NCBI GenBank assembly: GCA_910588295.1 | Contig: CAJUQO010000002.1 | Span: 77,659 to 141,658, forward strand | Reading direction: 5' to 3' | Source of the DNA: an uncultured Lachnospiraceae bacterium | Lineage (GTDB): Bacteria; Bacillota; Clostridia; Lachnospirales; Lachnospiraceae | Length of the DNA stretch: 64,000 bases | In this document: positions 42,157 through 51,472 of the stretch, piece after piece | How the letters are laid out: each line of letters begins with the position of its first letter | How positions within the stretch are numbered: the first letter of the stretch is position 1 | Notes under the pieces: generated by a model | Told to the model about the DNA's origin: nothing | The model's input: the letters and a program-made list of their open reading frames with translations, nothing else | Database searches by the model: none | Position numbers and translations under genes: made by a program

Positions 42157-43206
42157 TTATACCCGGATCACTCTGTGTCCGGCAGCTTTCAAAAGCCGGT
42201 TCATAATGGCCTGTCCCATGCGAGGCGTGTGGAAAGACTCCGAATAAATGCAGGCTACGTCCAAAAAATCAAACCGCCGCAGTACGTCGAACAGGTGCCT
42301 GGCTATGCTCTCCTCATCCTCCCGCGATCCCATGCTCATCACCGTCTCCGCGCGGTACAGTCCCGCCGTCTCATCGGTGGCGATCACACCGCAGCGCAGG
42401 CCCAATGCTTCCTTTTCCCGTATCCAGCCGTTGACTGTCTCCACCACGCGGTTTTCCTCCCCCTCCACGATCGTCAGTTCCGCTTTGGGGGCATAATGCC
42501 TGTATTTCATACCGGGGGCTTTGGGCCGCACGGAGGAATCCTCAGCCATCAGTCCCCTGTCCATACAAACGGGGCCGATCACCCGCTCCATCATCCCGCC
42601 GGATATATACCCGGGGCGCAGGATCATGGGCGTCTGCCCGGTAAAATCCACGATGGTGGATTCAAGGCCGATCCCCACCGCCCCACCGTCCAGGATCATC
42701 TCCACCCGGCCGTTTAAATCCTCGATCACATGAACCGCTTTCGTGGGGCTCGGCCGTCCGGAAACATTGGCGCTGGGCGCCGCGATATAGCCGGTGCTTC
42801 GCCGGATCAGTTCCCGGGCCGCGGCGTGACCGGGCATACGCACCGCCACGGTATCAAGCCCTCCGGTGGTGGCGAGGGGCACCCGCCCGTTCTTCTCAAA
42901 AATCATGGTCAGCGGTCCTGGCCAGAATGCTTCTGCCAGGGCAAGGGCCTTCGCAGGGATCTCTTTCACAATGCCCTCCAGCGCCTCCCGATCCGCAATG
43001 TGTACGATCAGCGGATTATCCGACGGCCGCCCCTTGGCTTTGTAGATCTTCTCCGACGCCTCCGGGTTCAGCGCATCGCCGCCCAGCCCGTATACGGTTT
43101 CCGTGGGAAAAGCCACCAGGCCGCCCCGCCGCAGTATCTCTCCTGCCTGGCCCATAATCGCAAAATCGGGATGTACCGGATCAATTTTCTCAATTATAGT
43201 CTCCAT
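42157..43206 (-). CDS. tsaC/sua5: L-threonylcarbamoyladenylate synthase
   Basis: Makes threonylcarbamoyl-AMP from Thr, bicarbonate and ATP for t6A37 of ANN-decoding tRNAs. The 349-residue protein has the YrdC domain (GGLVAFPTETVYGLGGDALN near 30, KGRPSDNPLIVHI near 60, GYIAAPSANVSGRPSPT near 140) and the C-terminal Sua5 domain (after SPGMKYRHYAPKAEL-type motif at KAPGMKYRHYAPKAELTIV near 230). It is the first gene of the operon. Confidence 0.95.
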   Translation of the reverse strand: METIIEKIDPVHPDFAIMGQAGEILRRGGLVAFPTETVYGLGGDALNPEASEKIYKAKGRPSDNPLIVHIADREALEGIVKEIPAKALALAEAFWPGPLTMIFEKNGRVPLATTGGLDTVAVRMPGHAAARELIRRSTGYIAAPSANVSGRPSPTKAVHVIEDLNGRVEMILDGGAVGIGLESTIVDFTGQTPMILRPGYISGGMMERVIGPVCMDRGLMAEDSSVRPKAPGMKYRHYAPKAELTIVEGEENRVVETVNGWIREKEALGLRCGVIATDETAGLYRAETVMSMGSREDEESIARHLFDVLRRFDFLDVACIYSESFHTPRMGQAIMNRLLKAAGHRVIRV

Positions 43207-43264
43207 GCTTCACCCCCTCCCGCTATGTTCGCCCTATTATACCATCATACCTGCAAAAAGAAAA

Positions 43265-43294
43265 CCCAAAAAAGCCGCCCACCCGGGCGGCTTT
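43265..43294 (-). terminator. Terminator after the polyferredoxin gene
   Basis: AAAAGCCGCCC pairs with GGGCGGCTTTT around a short loop; the minus strand continues as T6 GGGTTTTC. It is 28 nt beyond the stop codon. Confidence 0.9.
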
Positions 43295-43321
43295 TCGACA
43301 TATTTGCCAATACTGTATGTA

Positions 43322-43702
43322 CTATTTCTCCTGAACCTCCAGAATCTCCATCGGACATGCTTTGGCACAGATACCGCAGGCGATACATTTGCTGGTCACC
43401 TCCGGACCGGCCACCATGACCTTCATGGGACAGACCTCCATACATTTGCCGCAGCCGTTACAAAGCTTCTTGTTGATCATATACACGCCCTTGGCGTTCT
43501 GGGTGATCGCGCCCTGCTCACAGGTTCTGGCACATTTGCCGCACTGGATACAGGTGTTTACCTTCACGGCGCCATTTTTATCTGTAATCTGGATACAGGA
43601 TTTCGCCGGGTCATCCACCTTATAAAAGGCCTGGGAACAGGCATACACACAGGAAAGACAAGCCATACAGGCATTTTTATCTTTGACAACCAGTTTCTTC
43701 AT
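43322..43702 (-). CDS. Polyferredoxin with about four [4Fe-4S] sites
   Basis: A 126-residue soluble electron carrier with four Cys clusters: CMACLSCVYAC (12-22), CIQCGKCARTC (about 51), CNGCGKCMEVCP (about 81) and CIACGICAKACP (about 106), completing four cubane sites. It resembles CooF/HydN-type electron-transfer subunits but has no partner oxidoreductase beside it. It has its own terminator, so it is expressed alone. Partner unknown. Confidence 0.88.
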   Translation of the reverse strand: MKKLVVKDKNACMACLSCVYACSQAFYKVDDPAKSCIQITDKNGAVKVNTCIQCGKCARTCEQGAITQNAKGVYMINKKLCNGCGKCMEVCPMKVMVAGPEVTSKCIACGICAKACPMEILEVQEK

Positions 43703-43781
43703 TGCTGATACCTCCGCTTTTGTTTGATTGTTATATTATAAACAATTAACCAGGGTAGTGCAACCCTTAAAACCATACTCC

Positions 43782-44492
43782 TTACACTTTATCGCTGTCA
43801 AGATATTCCAGTATTCCCTCGCACACGGCCTGGGCCACCCGTTCCTGATAATCGGAGGTGAGCAGCAGATCGGCCTCCCCCGGATTGCTCAGAAAACCAC
43901 ACTCCACGATGATGATCGGTATGCTGGTCTTTTTAAGCACATAGTAAGTGGTATTCCCCTTGCATTCCCGGTGGTTATCCTGATCCAGAGCCTCGGCCAG
44001 CTTCCGCTGCATGATGGCCGCGAAAGACTGGGCTTCGGCAGATGTCTCATAGTAAAACACCTGGGCTCCAGAAGCGAAAGGCTCCGTATAACTGTTCTGA
44101 TGGATGCTGACCGCACAGGCAGCTCCCGACTCATTGATGATCCGGCACCGTTCTCTCATATCCGCCGCCTTCTGGCTGCCGCCGTCCGCCTGTCCCAGCT
44201 GCTGGTCGGCCTCACGGGTCATCACCACCGTGACATTCTCATCGCGCAGCTTCTCCTCCACCAGCCGGGCAATGGCCAGGTTGATATCCTTCTCCAGAGC
44301 CTGGTTGACCCCTACTTTGCCGGGATCCTCACCGCCGTGCCCCGCGTCAATCACTACCACTCTCGGCTTACCCGTTTCCACCATCGTTACCCGGGCCGCC
44401 TCCCGCGACAGAAAATAAACCCCTGTCAGCAAAAGCAGAAGCATTACCCATTCCACGGTTCTTTTTTTCACAGAAAATACCCTGCCAAACAT
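43782..44492 (-). CDS. cwlD: Germination-type N-acetylmuramoyl-L-alanine amidase CwlD
   Basis: A 236-residue zinc amidase with one N-terminal signal-anchor (WVMLLLLLTGVYFL, about 15-28). Zinc and catalytic motifs are VVVIDAGHGGEDPGKVG (His near 52), the downstream Glu (NQALEKDINLAIA), SIHQNSY (near 130) and IIIVECGFLSNPGEADLL (near 200). CwlD removes stem peptides in forming spore cortex muramic lactam. Other spore genes in the window support this rather than a vegetative autolysin. Confidence 0.9.
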   Translation of the reverse strand: MFGRVFSVKKRTVEWVMLLLLLTGVYFLSREAARVTMVETGKPRVVVIDAGHGGEDPGKVGVNQALEKDINLAIARLVEEKLRDENVTVVMTREADQQLGQADGGSQKAADMRERCRIINESGAACAVSIHQNSYTEPFASGAQVFYYETSAEAQSFAAIMQRKLAEALDQDNHRECKGNTTYYVLKKTSIPIIIVECGFLSNPGEADLLLTSDYQERVAQAVCEGILEYLDSDKV

Positions 44493-44589
44493 TTACTATA
44501 ACTATATGCATGCCCGGCAGGGAAAATTCTGTATACCCGGCAGGCTGTCACACATAAAACATCCCGGGGAAACAGATAAAATATGCGGT

Positions 44590-45303
44590 TTACGCGTCTT
44601 CTAATTCAAACATTTTTTTAATCTCCTCATCAGATATGTCGTCCGACAGGCCAAATACTTTTTCTTCCGCAGTCTTCCCGGCTTTCGTCTTTTCCGGCGC
44701 CGGATTCCCGCCCGGCCTGCTGGAAATAATCTGATGCACCTCTTTGTAAGCAGCCATAAAGCGCTTCTGGGCCTGGCCGAACAGATCCACCACCTCGTCC
44801 ATCTGCATCTGGAGCGCCTCGTACCTGAACCCGGCTTCCGAAACGATCCTGTCAGCCTCTTTCTGGGCCTCCTGGACGCGCCGTTTGGCCTCTCTTTCCG
44901 CTTCCTCCATCTGATGCCGGGAGCTTTCCTCCGCCTCGTCCAGACGCTGATTGGCCTCCTGATCCGCTTCTTTCAGGATCTCATCCCTCTTTTTTATTGC
45001 CTCCTCCAGCATCTGGTTGGCCTGAACCTTGGCGTCAAAAACCAGTCCGCTGATGCTGTCGTAATTGTCAATATATTTCTGATACTTTTCGGCGATCTCT
45101 TTCTCCAGGCGTTCCCGCTGTACCTCCTTTAGCTTTAAACGCTTGGACATCTCGGCCAGTTTTTCTTCACGATCCTTTAATTCTTTCTCCAGGCGGGTCT
45201 TCTCCTTGTACTGATTCTCTTTTAATTCCTGAAACTGCCGGATCACGTCGTCTTTGTCGAATCCGCCCATCAGTGTCGTTCTGAACATATCATAATCACT
45301 CAT
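44590..45303 (-). CDS. DivIVA-like coiled-coil protein
   Basis: A 237-residue protein that is mostly coiled coil (about 20-190, rich in Glu, Lys and Ala). The N-terminal MSDYDMFRTTLMGGFDKDDVIRQFQEL resembles the membrane-binding and polar-targeting start of DivIVA/GpsB proteins, which would act as a scaffold in division or wall growth. It follows the GH18 gene by 12 nt and precedes cwlD, in line with a cell-wall role. Confidence 0.75.
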   Translation of the reverse strand: MSDYDMFRTTLMGGFDKDDVIRQFQELKENQYKEKTRLEKELKDREEKLAEMSKRLKLKEVQRERLEKEIAEKYQKYIDNYDSISGLVFDAKVQANQMLEEAIKKRDEILKEADQEANQRLDEAEESSRHQMEEAEREAKRRVQEAQKEADRIVSEAGFRYEALQMQMDEVVDLFGQAQKRFMAAYKEVHQIISSRPGGNPAPEKTKAGKTAEEKVFGLSDDISDEEIKKMFELEDA

Positions 45304-45315
45304 CGCCGTTCCTCC

Positions 45316-47004
45316 TTACAAGTACTCCTGAATCGTGGCCCAAATAGCCGCATTCTCAAAGCCCAATTTCCAGAAAGCCCCGCCGGCAAGCTGATATTTG
45401 TCAATCAGCTTCAACTTTTCCGTCAGAGACGCCGCATCCTCCAGCCAAATCTGATAAAGGGCCTCCCCCGAATCCCGCTGCGATACATTCTGGCCAAGAT
45501 CCGCATCCCAATAAGTCTCCATCTGATTTTCCGACACATAGGCCGCCGCCTCATCCATTCCCATGGCCTCGGAGGTCAGTTCACCGGTTCCGTAGGTTTC
45601 CGTCCACAGCCTTGTATAGAAGGGCATGGCGTTGATCGTCCGGGAAGCCGGCACCTCCTTTAACGTATCCTGGATCGCCTGTTCCACAAAAGGCAGAGAC
45701 GCGTTGGAACCAGCCTCCTGGCCGCCCGAATAATGCTCGTCATATCCCATAATGATCACATAATCAGCCACCAAAGCCTGCTCCCTGCGCCCATAATGGG
45801 AAGAAAACTGAGGAACCGGGTCGTCGATGGAAAAGAGCAGCCGGTTATTACGGCAGGAAACCGACAGCTCCCGGATAAATTCAAGATAATGGGGAGCCCG
45901 TTCCTCCGTGATAGATTCGAAATCCAGGTTAATCCCGTCCAGGCCGCACCCCAGGGCGGCGCTGATCAGCTGGTTAATCAGATTGGTCCGTGCCGCCGTA
46001 CTGGACAGGAGCACCAGCGTGTCCACATTGTCACTGAAATTGTCCACCAGCCCCCAGACCTCAAGCCCTTTGGCATGGGCGGCATTCACATATTCAGCAG
46101 AAGCGATGGAAGTCAGATTGCCGCTGTTATCCGCCACGGTGAACCATGTGGGCGAAATCACATTCAACCCCTGGACATTTGCCAGGCGTTCTTCCAGCGT
46201 GTCATTATGCCCCTGGGTGGTCATCTGATGCCAGCCCAGGAAAATCTTGTGATCCCGGGTGATATGGGTATATTCCGGCACCCTGGATGGCTGGGTATCC
46301 CCGTACAGGCTGCCCTCGCCCAGAGAAGATGCCGCCACATAGCCGCTGTAACCGTCCCCAGCCATCACGCGAGCCCATTCCTCTTCCTCCTCCAGCACGT
46401 ACACCTGGGTACCTGCCTCCAGATCCTCCACGACCTCTGCCTTTTTATCTGCCTCGTCCCGTAGCTTACAGGATTCTGCCACCGGGCGCACCGTCAGCTC
46501 ACTCCAGTCCGCCAGCATCACCAGACGGGAAGGATTTTCATAATATGTATAGGTAAAGTCCGTATATTCCGACAGATAATCCAGGGAAACTCCCCATTTT
46601 TCTCCCCTGGTGACAATCACCGCCTGTTCCGTATCCACCCGGCTTGTCCTGGTATCATAACCGGTCACATCCGGCACAAAGCGGTAAATATCCTGCGGCA
46701 TGGCAAACACGGCAACATTTTCGCCGTAATCCGCGTACATACGGCTGCCCAGCTTGGAAGCCGCCTCCTCGCAGTCTAGATACCACTTGCCGTCCACCTG
46801 CCAGGCCGGCATTTCCGAAACTTCGCCATTTACCACCATTACTGCCTCGCCCTCACCCGGTTCCGCTCCAAAATAACCTGTAAGATCCTTGTACTTATCG
46901 GTCGGGACAAAATTCGGAAGGCTGTCTGTCATCAGGCCAATAATGCACAGCACAATGACCAGACAGACGATCATCATCCCCGCCACTGTCAGCTTTTTCT
47001 TCAT
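45316..47004 (-). CDS. Membrane-anchored GH18 glycosidase with SH3 domain
   Basis: A 562-residue exported protein. The N-terminal signal or anchor (MIVCLVIVLCIIGLM, about 10-25) is followed by a copper amine oxidase-like repeat domain (VVNGEVSEMPAWQVDGKWYL), a bacterial SH3 domain (about 175-235, LRDEADKKAEVVEDLEAGTQVYVLEEEEEW) and a GH18 barrel with the active-site strand GLDGINLDFES (near 360; catalytic Glu present, the middle Asp of DxxDxDxE is Asn). It resembles spore-cortex or peptidoglycan N-acetylglucosaminidases such as YaaH/YdhD. It is co-transcribed with the DivIVA-like gene. Confidence 0.88.
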   Translation of the reverse strand: MKKKLTVAGMMIVCLVIVLCIIGLMTDSLPNFVPTDKYKDLTGYFGAEPGEGEAVMVVNGEVSEMPAWQVDGKWYLDCEEAASKLGSRMYADYGENVAVFAMPQDIYRFVPDVTGYDTRTSRVDTEQAVIVTRGEKWGVSLDYLSEYTDFTYTYYENPSRLVMLADWSELTVRPVAESCKLRDEADKKAEVVEDLEAGTQVYVLEEEEEWARVMAGDGYSGYVAASSLGEGSLYGDTQPSRVPEYTHITRDHKIFLGWHQMTTQGHNDTLEERLANVQGLNVISPTWFTVADNSGNLTSIASAEYVNAAHAKGLEVWGLVDNFSDNVDTLVLLSSTAARTNLINQLISAALGCGLDGINLDFESITEERAPHYLEFIRELSVSCRNNRLLFSIDDPVPQFSSHYGRREQALVADYVIIMGYDEHYSGGQEAGSNASLPFVEQAIQDTLKEVPASRTINAMPFYTRLWTETYGTGELTSEAMGMDEAAAYVSENQMETYWDADLGQNVSQRDSGEALYQIWLEDAASLTEKLKLIDKYQLAGGAFWKLGFENAAIWATIQEYL

Positions 47005-47134
47005 TATTTAATCCCCTTAGACTTCTTTTTATTCTTTTCGACAAATTTTATTATAACAACTTTACACCGGTTCGTCATTATCATTTTCTGGATTTCCAAA
47101 AAAAATTGTTACAGTCCGTCCTCAGCCGAACGGT

Positions 47135-47560
47135 TGTATATGGCAGCCCGTCACCTGCTATTTATTTTCTCTGATCAGGTTGAAGCACAGCATCTTCAGC
47201 TCGCCGTCTTCATCACAGACATAGTCTCTCATATAAGACCCCTCCTCTGCGGCAAAGCAGGCCCTGACGATCTCCTTTGGACTCATCTTCTGATCCTCCA
47301 GTTTCAATACGACTCCCTGCTTTTCATAAAGCTTCAGCTCGCTTTTCAGCATCTTTTTGTTCATATTTTCTGATTTCTTCATTTGCTTTTGTGAAATATA
47401 AAGTTAATCCTTTCCTGTAGTCAATGTAATTTCCATGCATCACAAAAAGAACCCATGGTTTACGCAGGCTGTTATATTTTGTTTACGTTGCTGTAAATTG
47501 GGAAATACTTGCGGTGAATACCGGTGAAATGAATAGTTCGGACAGCGGCTGCCATATACA
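47135..47560. repeat. 14-bp inverted repeats flanking a small gene
   Basis: TGTATATGGCAGCC at 47135-47148 is the exact reverse complement of GGCTGCCATATACA at 47547-47560; one more base pairs outside. The two copies bracket the 74-codon gene at 47158-47382 and its upstream spacer, about 425 bp in all. This could be a fossil of a small non-autonomous mobile unit, but no transposase or target duplication is seen. Confidence 0.45.
47158..47382 (-). CDS. Small conserved-looking protein of unknown function
   Basis: A 74-residue protein with a Lys-rich start (MKKSENMNKKMLKSELKLYEKQ), a middle (LKLEDQKMSPKEIVRACFAAEE) that reads like a short helical domain, and a Cys in each half. I recognise no family. 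Start choices are M1 or M7. The coding texture (charge pattern, few rare codons) and lack of overlap support it being real. It lies inside the inverted repeats 47135/47547. Confidence 0.55.
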   Translation of the reverse strand: MKKSENMNKKMLKSELKLYEKQGVVLKLEDQKMSPKEIVRACFAAEEGSYMRDYVCDEDGELKMLCFNLIRENK

Positions 47561-47679
47561 AAATCCAGCTTACTCCCTTCTAGGTTCCTGCAGCCTGCTC
47601 CTTTATTATAAACCACTGGCCGTTTTTTTCAACTGTTTCTCAAAATGTTTTCTTTATTTCTTAAAAAATAGTGAAAAAC
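47383..47679. other. Intergenic spacer upstream of mecA
   Basis: About 300 bp without a gene. It is AT-rich and holds the right copy of the 14-bp inverted repeat (47547-47560). No tRNA, named RNA or convincing ORF is seen. Confidence 0.4.
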
Positions 47680-47709
47680 TTTACATCAGCTGAATATATG
47701 GTATATAAT
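47680..47709 (+). promoter_or_regulatory. Probable mecA promoter
   Basis: TTTACA (47680-47685), an 18-nt spacer and TATAAT (47704-47709) about 80 nt before the mecA start codon. Confidence 0.55.
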
Positions 47710-47789
47710 GAACCATGGCTAATCAGGAGATTAGACCTTTATCAAGGCACTCAGATAAAACATAGAAACTCTTTAAAGGATGTGATTTT

Positions 47790-48527
47790 ATGAAGATTGA
47801 AAAAATCAGTGATAATCAGATTCGCTGTACTCTTTCCCGGGAAGATCTGGCAAATCGTGAAATAAATCTCAGTGAGCTTGCCTACGCCACTGACAAGGCC
47901 AAGGATCTGTTCCGTGATATGATCCAGCAGGCCAATGATAAGTTTGGCTTTGATGCCGACAATCTTCCCCTGATGATCGAAGCCATACCGATCATGCCGG
48001 ACAGCATCATCCTGATCATCACGAAAGTGGAAGATCCCGAGGAGCTGGATACCCGTTTCTCTAAATTTGCGCCCAGCACTGAGAACGATAACAAAACAGA
48101 CCTGCTGGCCCAGATGGTGGGAGCGGACGATATCATAGATCTCTTTAAAAAGCTCTGTGAAGGCAAGGCCAAACAGGCCGACGAGAAGAAAACCTCCGCC
48201 AAACAGCAGGCCAGGCCGGATAATGTGGAGCTGATCCGCTCCTTTGAATTTTTCAGTCTTGATGATGTAATCCAGGCGGCCGGCGGAATGGGCCAGGCCT
48301 TCGACGGTGCCAACGCCCTGTACCGCTACAACAATGAAGACAGCTATCAGCTAATCCTGCACCAGTCCGGCCAGTCACCGGAGGACTTCAACCGGGTCTG
48401 CAACCAGCTTTCCGAATATGCCCGCGGCGACGCTTTCTCCACAGCCGGCGAAGCATACCTGAAAGAACACGCTAAATGCATCATCCCCGACCAGGCTTTG
48501 TGCAAGCTGTCGCAGCTTTGCGACTGA
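47790..48527 (+). CDS. mecA: Adaptor protein MecA
   Basis: A 245-residue adaptor that delivers substrates to ClpC/ClpP; in Bacillus it targets ComK and other regulators. It has the two-domain layout: an N-terminal target-binding domain (MKIEKISDNQIRCTLSREDLANREINLSELAYATDKAKDLF), a low-complexity linker rich in Lys, Ala and Gln (about 110-150), and the C-terminal ClpC-binding domain (SFEFFSLDDVIQAAGGM ... EYARGDAFSTAGEAYLKEHAKCII). The gene is monocistronic. Confidence 0.93.
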   Translation: MKIEKISDNQIRCTLSREDLANREINLSELAYATDKAKDLFRDMIQQANDKFGFDADNLPLMIEAIPIMPDSIILIITKVEDPEELDTRFSKFAPSTENDNKTDLLAQMVGADDIIDLFKKLCEGKAKQADEKKTSAKQQARPDNVELIRSFEFFSLDDVIQAAGGMGQAFDGANALYRYNNEDSYQLILHQSGQSPEDFNRVCNQLSEYARGDAFSTAGEAYLKEHAKCIIPDQALCKLSQLCD

Positions 48528-48667
48528 CTTTCATAACAGCCTGTACCCAGGCATTTCCTGTGGATGTTTACAATTAAATACTTGTATTATGCATGTATAT
48601 CGTTTAAAATAGGCCTAACCTTACTATAAGGAAAATGCCTGCGGGCAAAATCAAGGAGGATATGATT

Positions 48668-48838
48668 ATGGCATACGTAATTACCGACGAATGCGTAATG
48701 TGCGGAACCTGCGAAGGCGAATGTCCGGTTGAGGCTATCAGCGAGGGCGACGGCAAATATGTGATCGATGCCGACACATGTGTAGAATGCGGAACTTGCG
48801 CCGGTGCCTGTCCCACAGAGGCCATCAAAGAGGCTTAA
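48668..48838 (+). CDS. 2[4Fe-4S] ferredoxin
   Basis: A 56-residue clostridial-type ferredoxin with two CxxCxxCxxxCP clusters (CVMCGTCEGECPVEAI and CVECGTCAGACPTEAI). It is a general low-potential electron carrier. ATG 48668 follows AAGGAGGATATG; upstream in-frame codons to 48635 are unlikely to be used. A strong terminator follows at once. Confidence 0.96.
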   Translation: MAYVITDECVMCGTCEGECPVEAISEGDGKYVIDADTCVECGTCAGACPTEAIKEA

Positions 48839-48841
48839 GAG

Positions 48842-48877
48842 AAAACAGCTCAGACCATCTAGTCTGAGCTGTTTTTT
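48842..48877. terminator. Bidirectional terminator between the ferredoxin and MerR genes
   Basis: AAAACAGCTCAGAC pairs perfectly with GTCTGAGCTGTTTT around CATCTA, with T-rich flanks on both strands. It serves the rightward ferredoxin gene and overlaps the last base or two of the leftward MerR gene. Confidence 0.9.
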
Positions 48878-49487
48878 ATTTCACATATTTTTTCCGGGCT
48901 CTTTGCCGTTCTTCGGTGACCGCCACCATCTTCCTGGACTCCTGACGTTGGCGGATCGCCGCATCCAGCCGTTTGTAACGCCCCTCCCGATGGTTGCTCA
49001 CCGTAATCTCCTTTATCAGCTTTTCAAGAATAGAGTAGAACTCCTCATGCCTGTCCGCCTCTGTATCGGCGGCTGCCCCATTAGGGGTTCCATGGTCGGA
49101 CGCCTGCTCCTCCCTGGCCACGACAACAGCTGTAAGCCCTGGCTTTTTATTCATCCTGGCCATGGCAATGGACGCCGGGCCTGCAGGCCTGTCCGGCTTT
49201 TCCCCCGCCTTATTTATTGCCATTTCCGCCGGAGCCTGGTCAGGCTGCGAAGCATCCGAAATTGTTTCCCCGTGCAGGATATCACGAATATCCTTGAGCT
49301 GATAACCTTTTTTCTTCAGTTCCTGAATCTGCTCCAGCTGGCGCAGATTTTCTTCGGTGTAAATACGGTGTCCTTTTTGATTCCTTCCGACAACCAGAGA
49401 GAGTTCTTCCTCCCAGAACCGCAGCACATGTGCATCCACTCCGGTACGCTTGGCCGTCTCAGAAATCGTCCAGCCGGTTTTGCCCAT
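48876..49487 (-). CDS. MerR-family regulator
   Basis: A 203-residue protein with an N-terminal winged helix-turn-helix (WTISETAKRTGVDAHVLRFWEEEL, then RIYTEENLRQLEQIQELKKKGYQLKDIRDIL). The C-terminal part is polar and helical (about 140-195, RHEEFYSILEKLIKEITVSNHREGRYKRLDAAIRQR) with no metal-binding Cys pattern. It may be a chromosome-associated or division MerR relative such as RacA-type proteins rather than a metal sensor; the target is unknown. Confidence 0.82.
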   Translation of the reverse strand: MGKTGWTISETAKRTGVDAHVLRFWEEELSLVVGRNQKGHRIYTEENLRQLEQIQELKKKGYQLKDIRDILHGETISDASQPDQAPAEMAINKAGEKPDRPAGPASIAMARMNKKPGLTAVVVAREEQASDHGTPNGAAADTEADRHEEFYSILEKLIKEITVSNHREGRYKRLDAAIRQRQESRKMVAVTEERQRARKKYVK

Positions 49488-49658
49488 AGACCCTTACTTC
49501 CTTTCCGAAATCTGAACTCATCCTGATTATATACCCGTCCCACCTGGAGATTCAATGCAATCTCATCCAAATATTCCGACAGAGACCGTCCCCATACACC
49601 CCCTGCACCGATATTTTTCCGTTATCGCCCCTATTTTGACAGCACCCTCATCCGGCCG

Positions 49659-51011
49659 TCACTCTGGCAGCTGATCCTCCGGCAGAGGATCGGCAAATTT
49701 CGTATACTCCGGTATCCAAACCAGATTCACCGTACCCGTAGGGCCGTTTCTCTGTTTGGCAATAATAATCTCGGCAATATTTTTCAGCTCATTATCCGCG
49801 TCTCGATTATAATAAGCATCCCGGTAAATGAACATAACCACATCCGCATCCTGTTCGATGGCCCCCGACTCGCGGAGATCCGAAAGCATGGGACGTTTAT
49901 CGTCCCGTTTTTCCACGGCGCGACTGAGCTGGGACAGGGCGATAACCGGTACTTCCAGCTCCCTGGCCAGCGTCTTTAGCGCCTGGGAAATATCAGAAAT
50001 TTCCTGCTGCTTGGAATCCGAATGACGATCCGCCTCCATCTTCTGCAGATAATCGATCATGATCACATCCAGCCGCTTCTCCAGCTTCAGCTTACGGCAC
50101 TTGGAACGCATCTCGGACACCGAAATTCCCGGCGTATCATCGATAATCAGCTTGGAGCCGCCGATCTTATCCGCCGTATAGACCAGCTGCCCCCACTCTG
50201 AATCACTCAGATTCCCTGTCCGGATATTCTGGGCATTAATGTTGCCGTCACAGGCAAACAGGCGGTTAACGAGCTGCTCCCTGGACATCTCCAGACTGAA
50301 AATGCAGACATATTTGTCATCCCGCAAAGCCATATGCTGGGCGATATTCAGGACAAAAGCCGTCTTTCCCATGGACGGACGCGCCGCCACCAGAATAAAA
50401 TCGGAGGGATGAAACCCAGCCGTCCTACGGTCCAGATCCCGATAGCCGCTGGACAGGCCTGTGATGTGATTGGAACTTTTAGAGGCCGCGTCAATAGAAT
50501 CCAGGGCGTCCATAACAATGTCCCGGATGGGCACAAACTCCCCCTTGTTCCCCCGCTGCAGCAATTTAAACATTTTCTGCTCGGTGTCCGCCAGAATCTC
50601 CTCCACACTCGCCTGCTCTCCATAGCAGGCATTGGATATCTCGTCGTTCAGTTGGATCAGTCTGCGCAGAATAGCTTTTCCGCTGACGATATTCGCATAA
50701 TATTTTACGTTGGCAGAGGTGGGCACCGCATTCACCAGCTCGCTGATGTACTCCACGCTGCAGATTTCCGGCGGCAGACCTTTCTCCCGCAGCCTGTTTT
50801 GTAACGTAACCAGATCCACCGGCTGTCCGTCAGCGTAAAGCTCGGTCATGGCCGTAAAGAAAGCCCCATACTGCTGCTGGTAGAAATCGTTACCGGTCAG
50901 AATATCCGCCGCCACCATAATGGCATCCCGGCTCATGAACATGGAGCCCAGAACCGATTGCTCCGCTTCCGTGTTGTGAGGCAGTATCCGCTTGATGACC
51001 GCTTCTTCCAC
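49659..51011 (-). CDS. dnaB: Replicative DNA helicase DnaB
   Basis: A hexameric 5'-3' helicase at the replication fork. The 450-residue protein has the N-terminal DnaB domain (PHNTEAEQSVLGSMF), a linker and a RecA-type ATPase (ARPSMGKTAFVLNIA near 205, VIMIDYLQKM near 305, VIALSQLSRAVEKRDDKRPMLSDLRESGAIEQDADVV). Bacillus calls it DnaC. It is third in the gdpP-rplI-dnaB operon, 11 nt after rplI. Confidence 0.96.
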   Translation of the reverse strand: MEEAVIKRILPHNTEAEQSVLGSMFMSRDAIMVAADILTGNDFYQQQYGAFFTAMTELYADGQPVDLVTLQNRLREKGLPPEICSVEYISELVNAVPTSANVKYYANIVSGKAILRRLIQLNDEISNACYGEQASVEEILADTEQKMFKLLQRGNKGEFVPIRDIVMDALDSIDAASKSSNHITGLSSGYRDLDRRTAGFHPSDFILVAARPSMGKTAFVLNIAQHMALRDDKYVCIFSLEMSREQLVNRLFACDGNINAQNIRTGNLSDSEWGQLVYTADKIGGSKLIIDDTPGISVSEMRSKCRKLKLEKRLDVIMIDYLQKMEADRHSDSKQQEISDISQALKTLARELEVPVIALSQLSRAVEKRDDKRPMLSDLRESGAIEQDADVVMFIYRDAYYNRDADNELKNIAEIIIAKQRNGPTGTVNLVWIPEYTKFADPLPEDQLPE

Positions 51012-51022
51012 GTCCGTCCCTC

Positions 51023-51472
51023 CTATGCTTCCTTGACAAAGACTTTCAGGGAAGCCGTAACTTTTGTGTGCAGTTTCACAGGCACGTTGGTGACCCCCAG
51101 CACCTTGATCGGTGCATCCAGGAGCATCTTTTTCTTATCGATCTCGTAGCCCAGCTGCTCTTTGGCCGCCTCGGCAATCTCCTTCGTAGAGATGGAACCA
51201 AAAACTCTCCCATTATCGCCGGTCTTGATAAATACCGTCACCTCTTTATCTTCCAGCTCTTTTGCAAAAGCCCTGGCCGCTTCCAGGTTTTCCTGGGCCA
51301 CCTTATCCTCATGGGCCTTTTTCAGCTTCAGGTCGTTCATATTCTTCGGCGTGGCCTCCACGGCCAGCTTCTTGGGAAAGAGCATGTTCCGCGCATACCC
51401 GTCACTGACGTTCACCATGGCGTCTTTTTTTCCCAGGGACTTTACGTCCTGCAATAAAATCACTTTCATCAA
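51023..51472 (-). CDS. rplI: 50S ribosomal protein L9
   Basis: A 149-residue L9 with the conserved start MKVILLQDVKSLGKKDAMVNVSDGYARNMLFPKKLA, the long central helix (LKLKKAHEDKVAQENLEAARAFAKEL) and a C-terminal rRNA-binding domain. It overlaps the gdpP stop by 4 nt (ATGA). Confidence 0.97.
   Translation of the reverse strand: MMKVILLQDVKSLGKKDAMVNVSDGYARNMLFPKKLAVEATPKNMNDLKLKKAHEDKVAQENLEAARAFAKELEDKEVTVFIKTGDNGRVFGSISTKEIAEAAKEQLGYEIDKKKMLLDAPIKVLGVTNVPVKLHTKVTASLKVFVKEA

Noticed and set aside
47136..47160. Transposase-type terminal repeat with target duplication
   Set aside because: The inverted repeats are real but no flanking direct duplication or transposase was found, so they are reported only as repeats.
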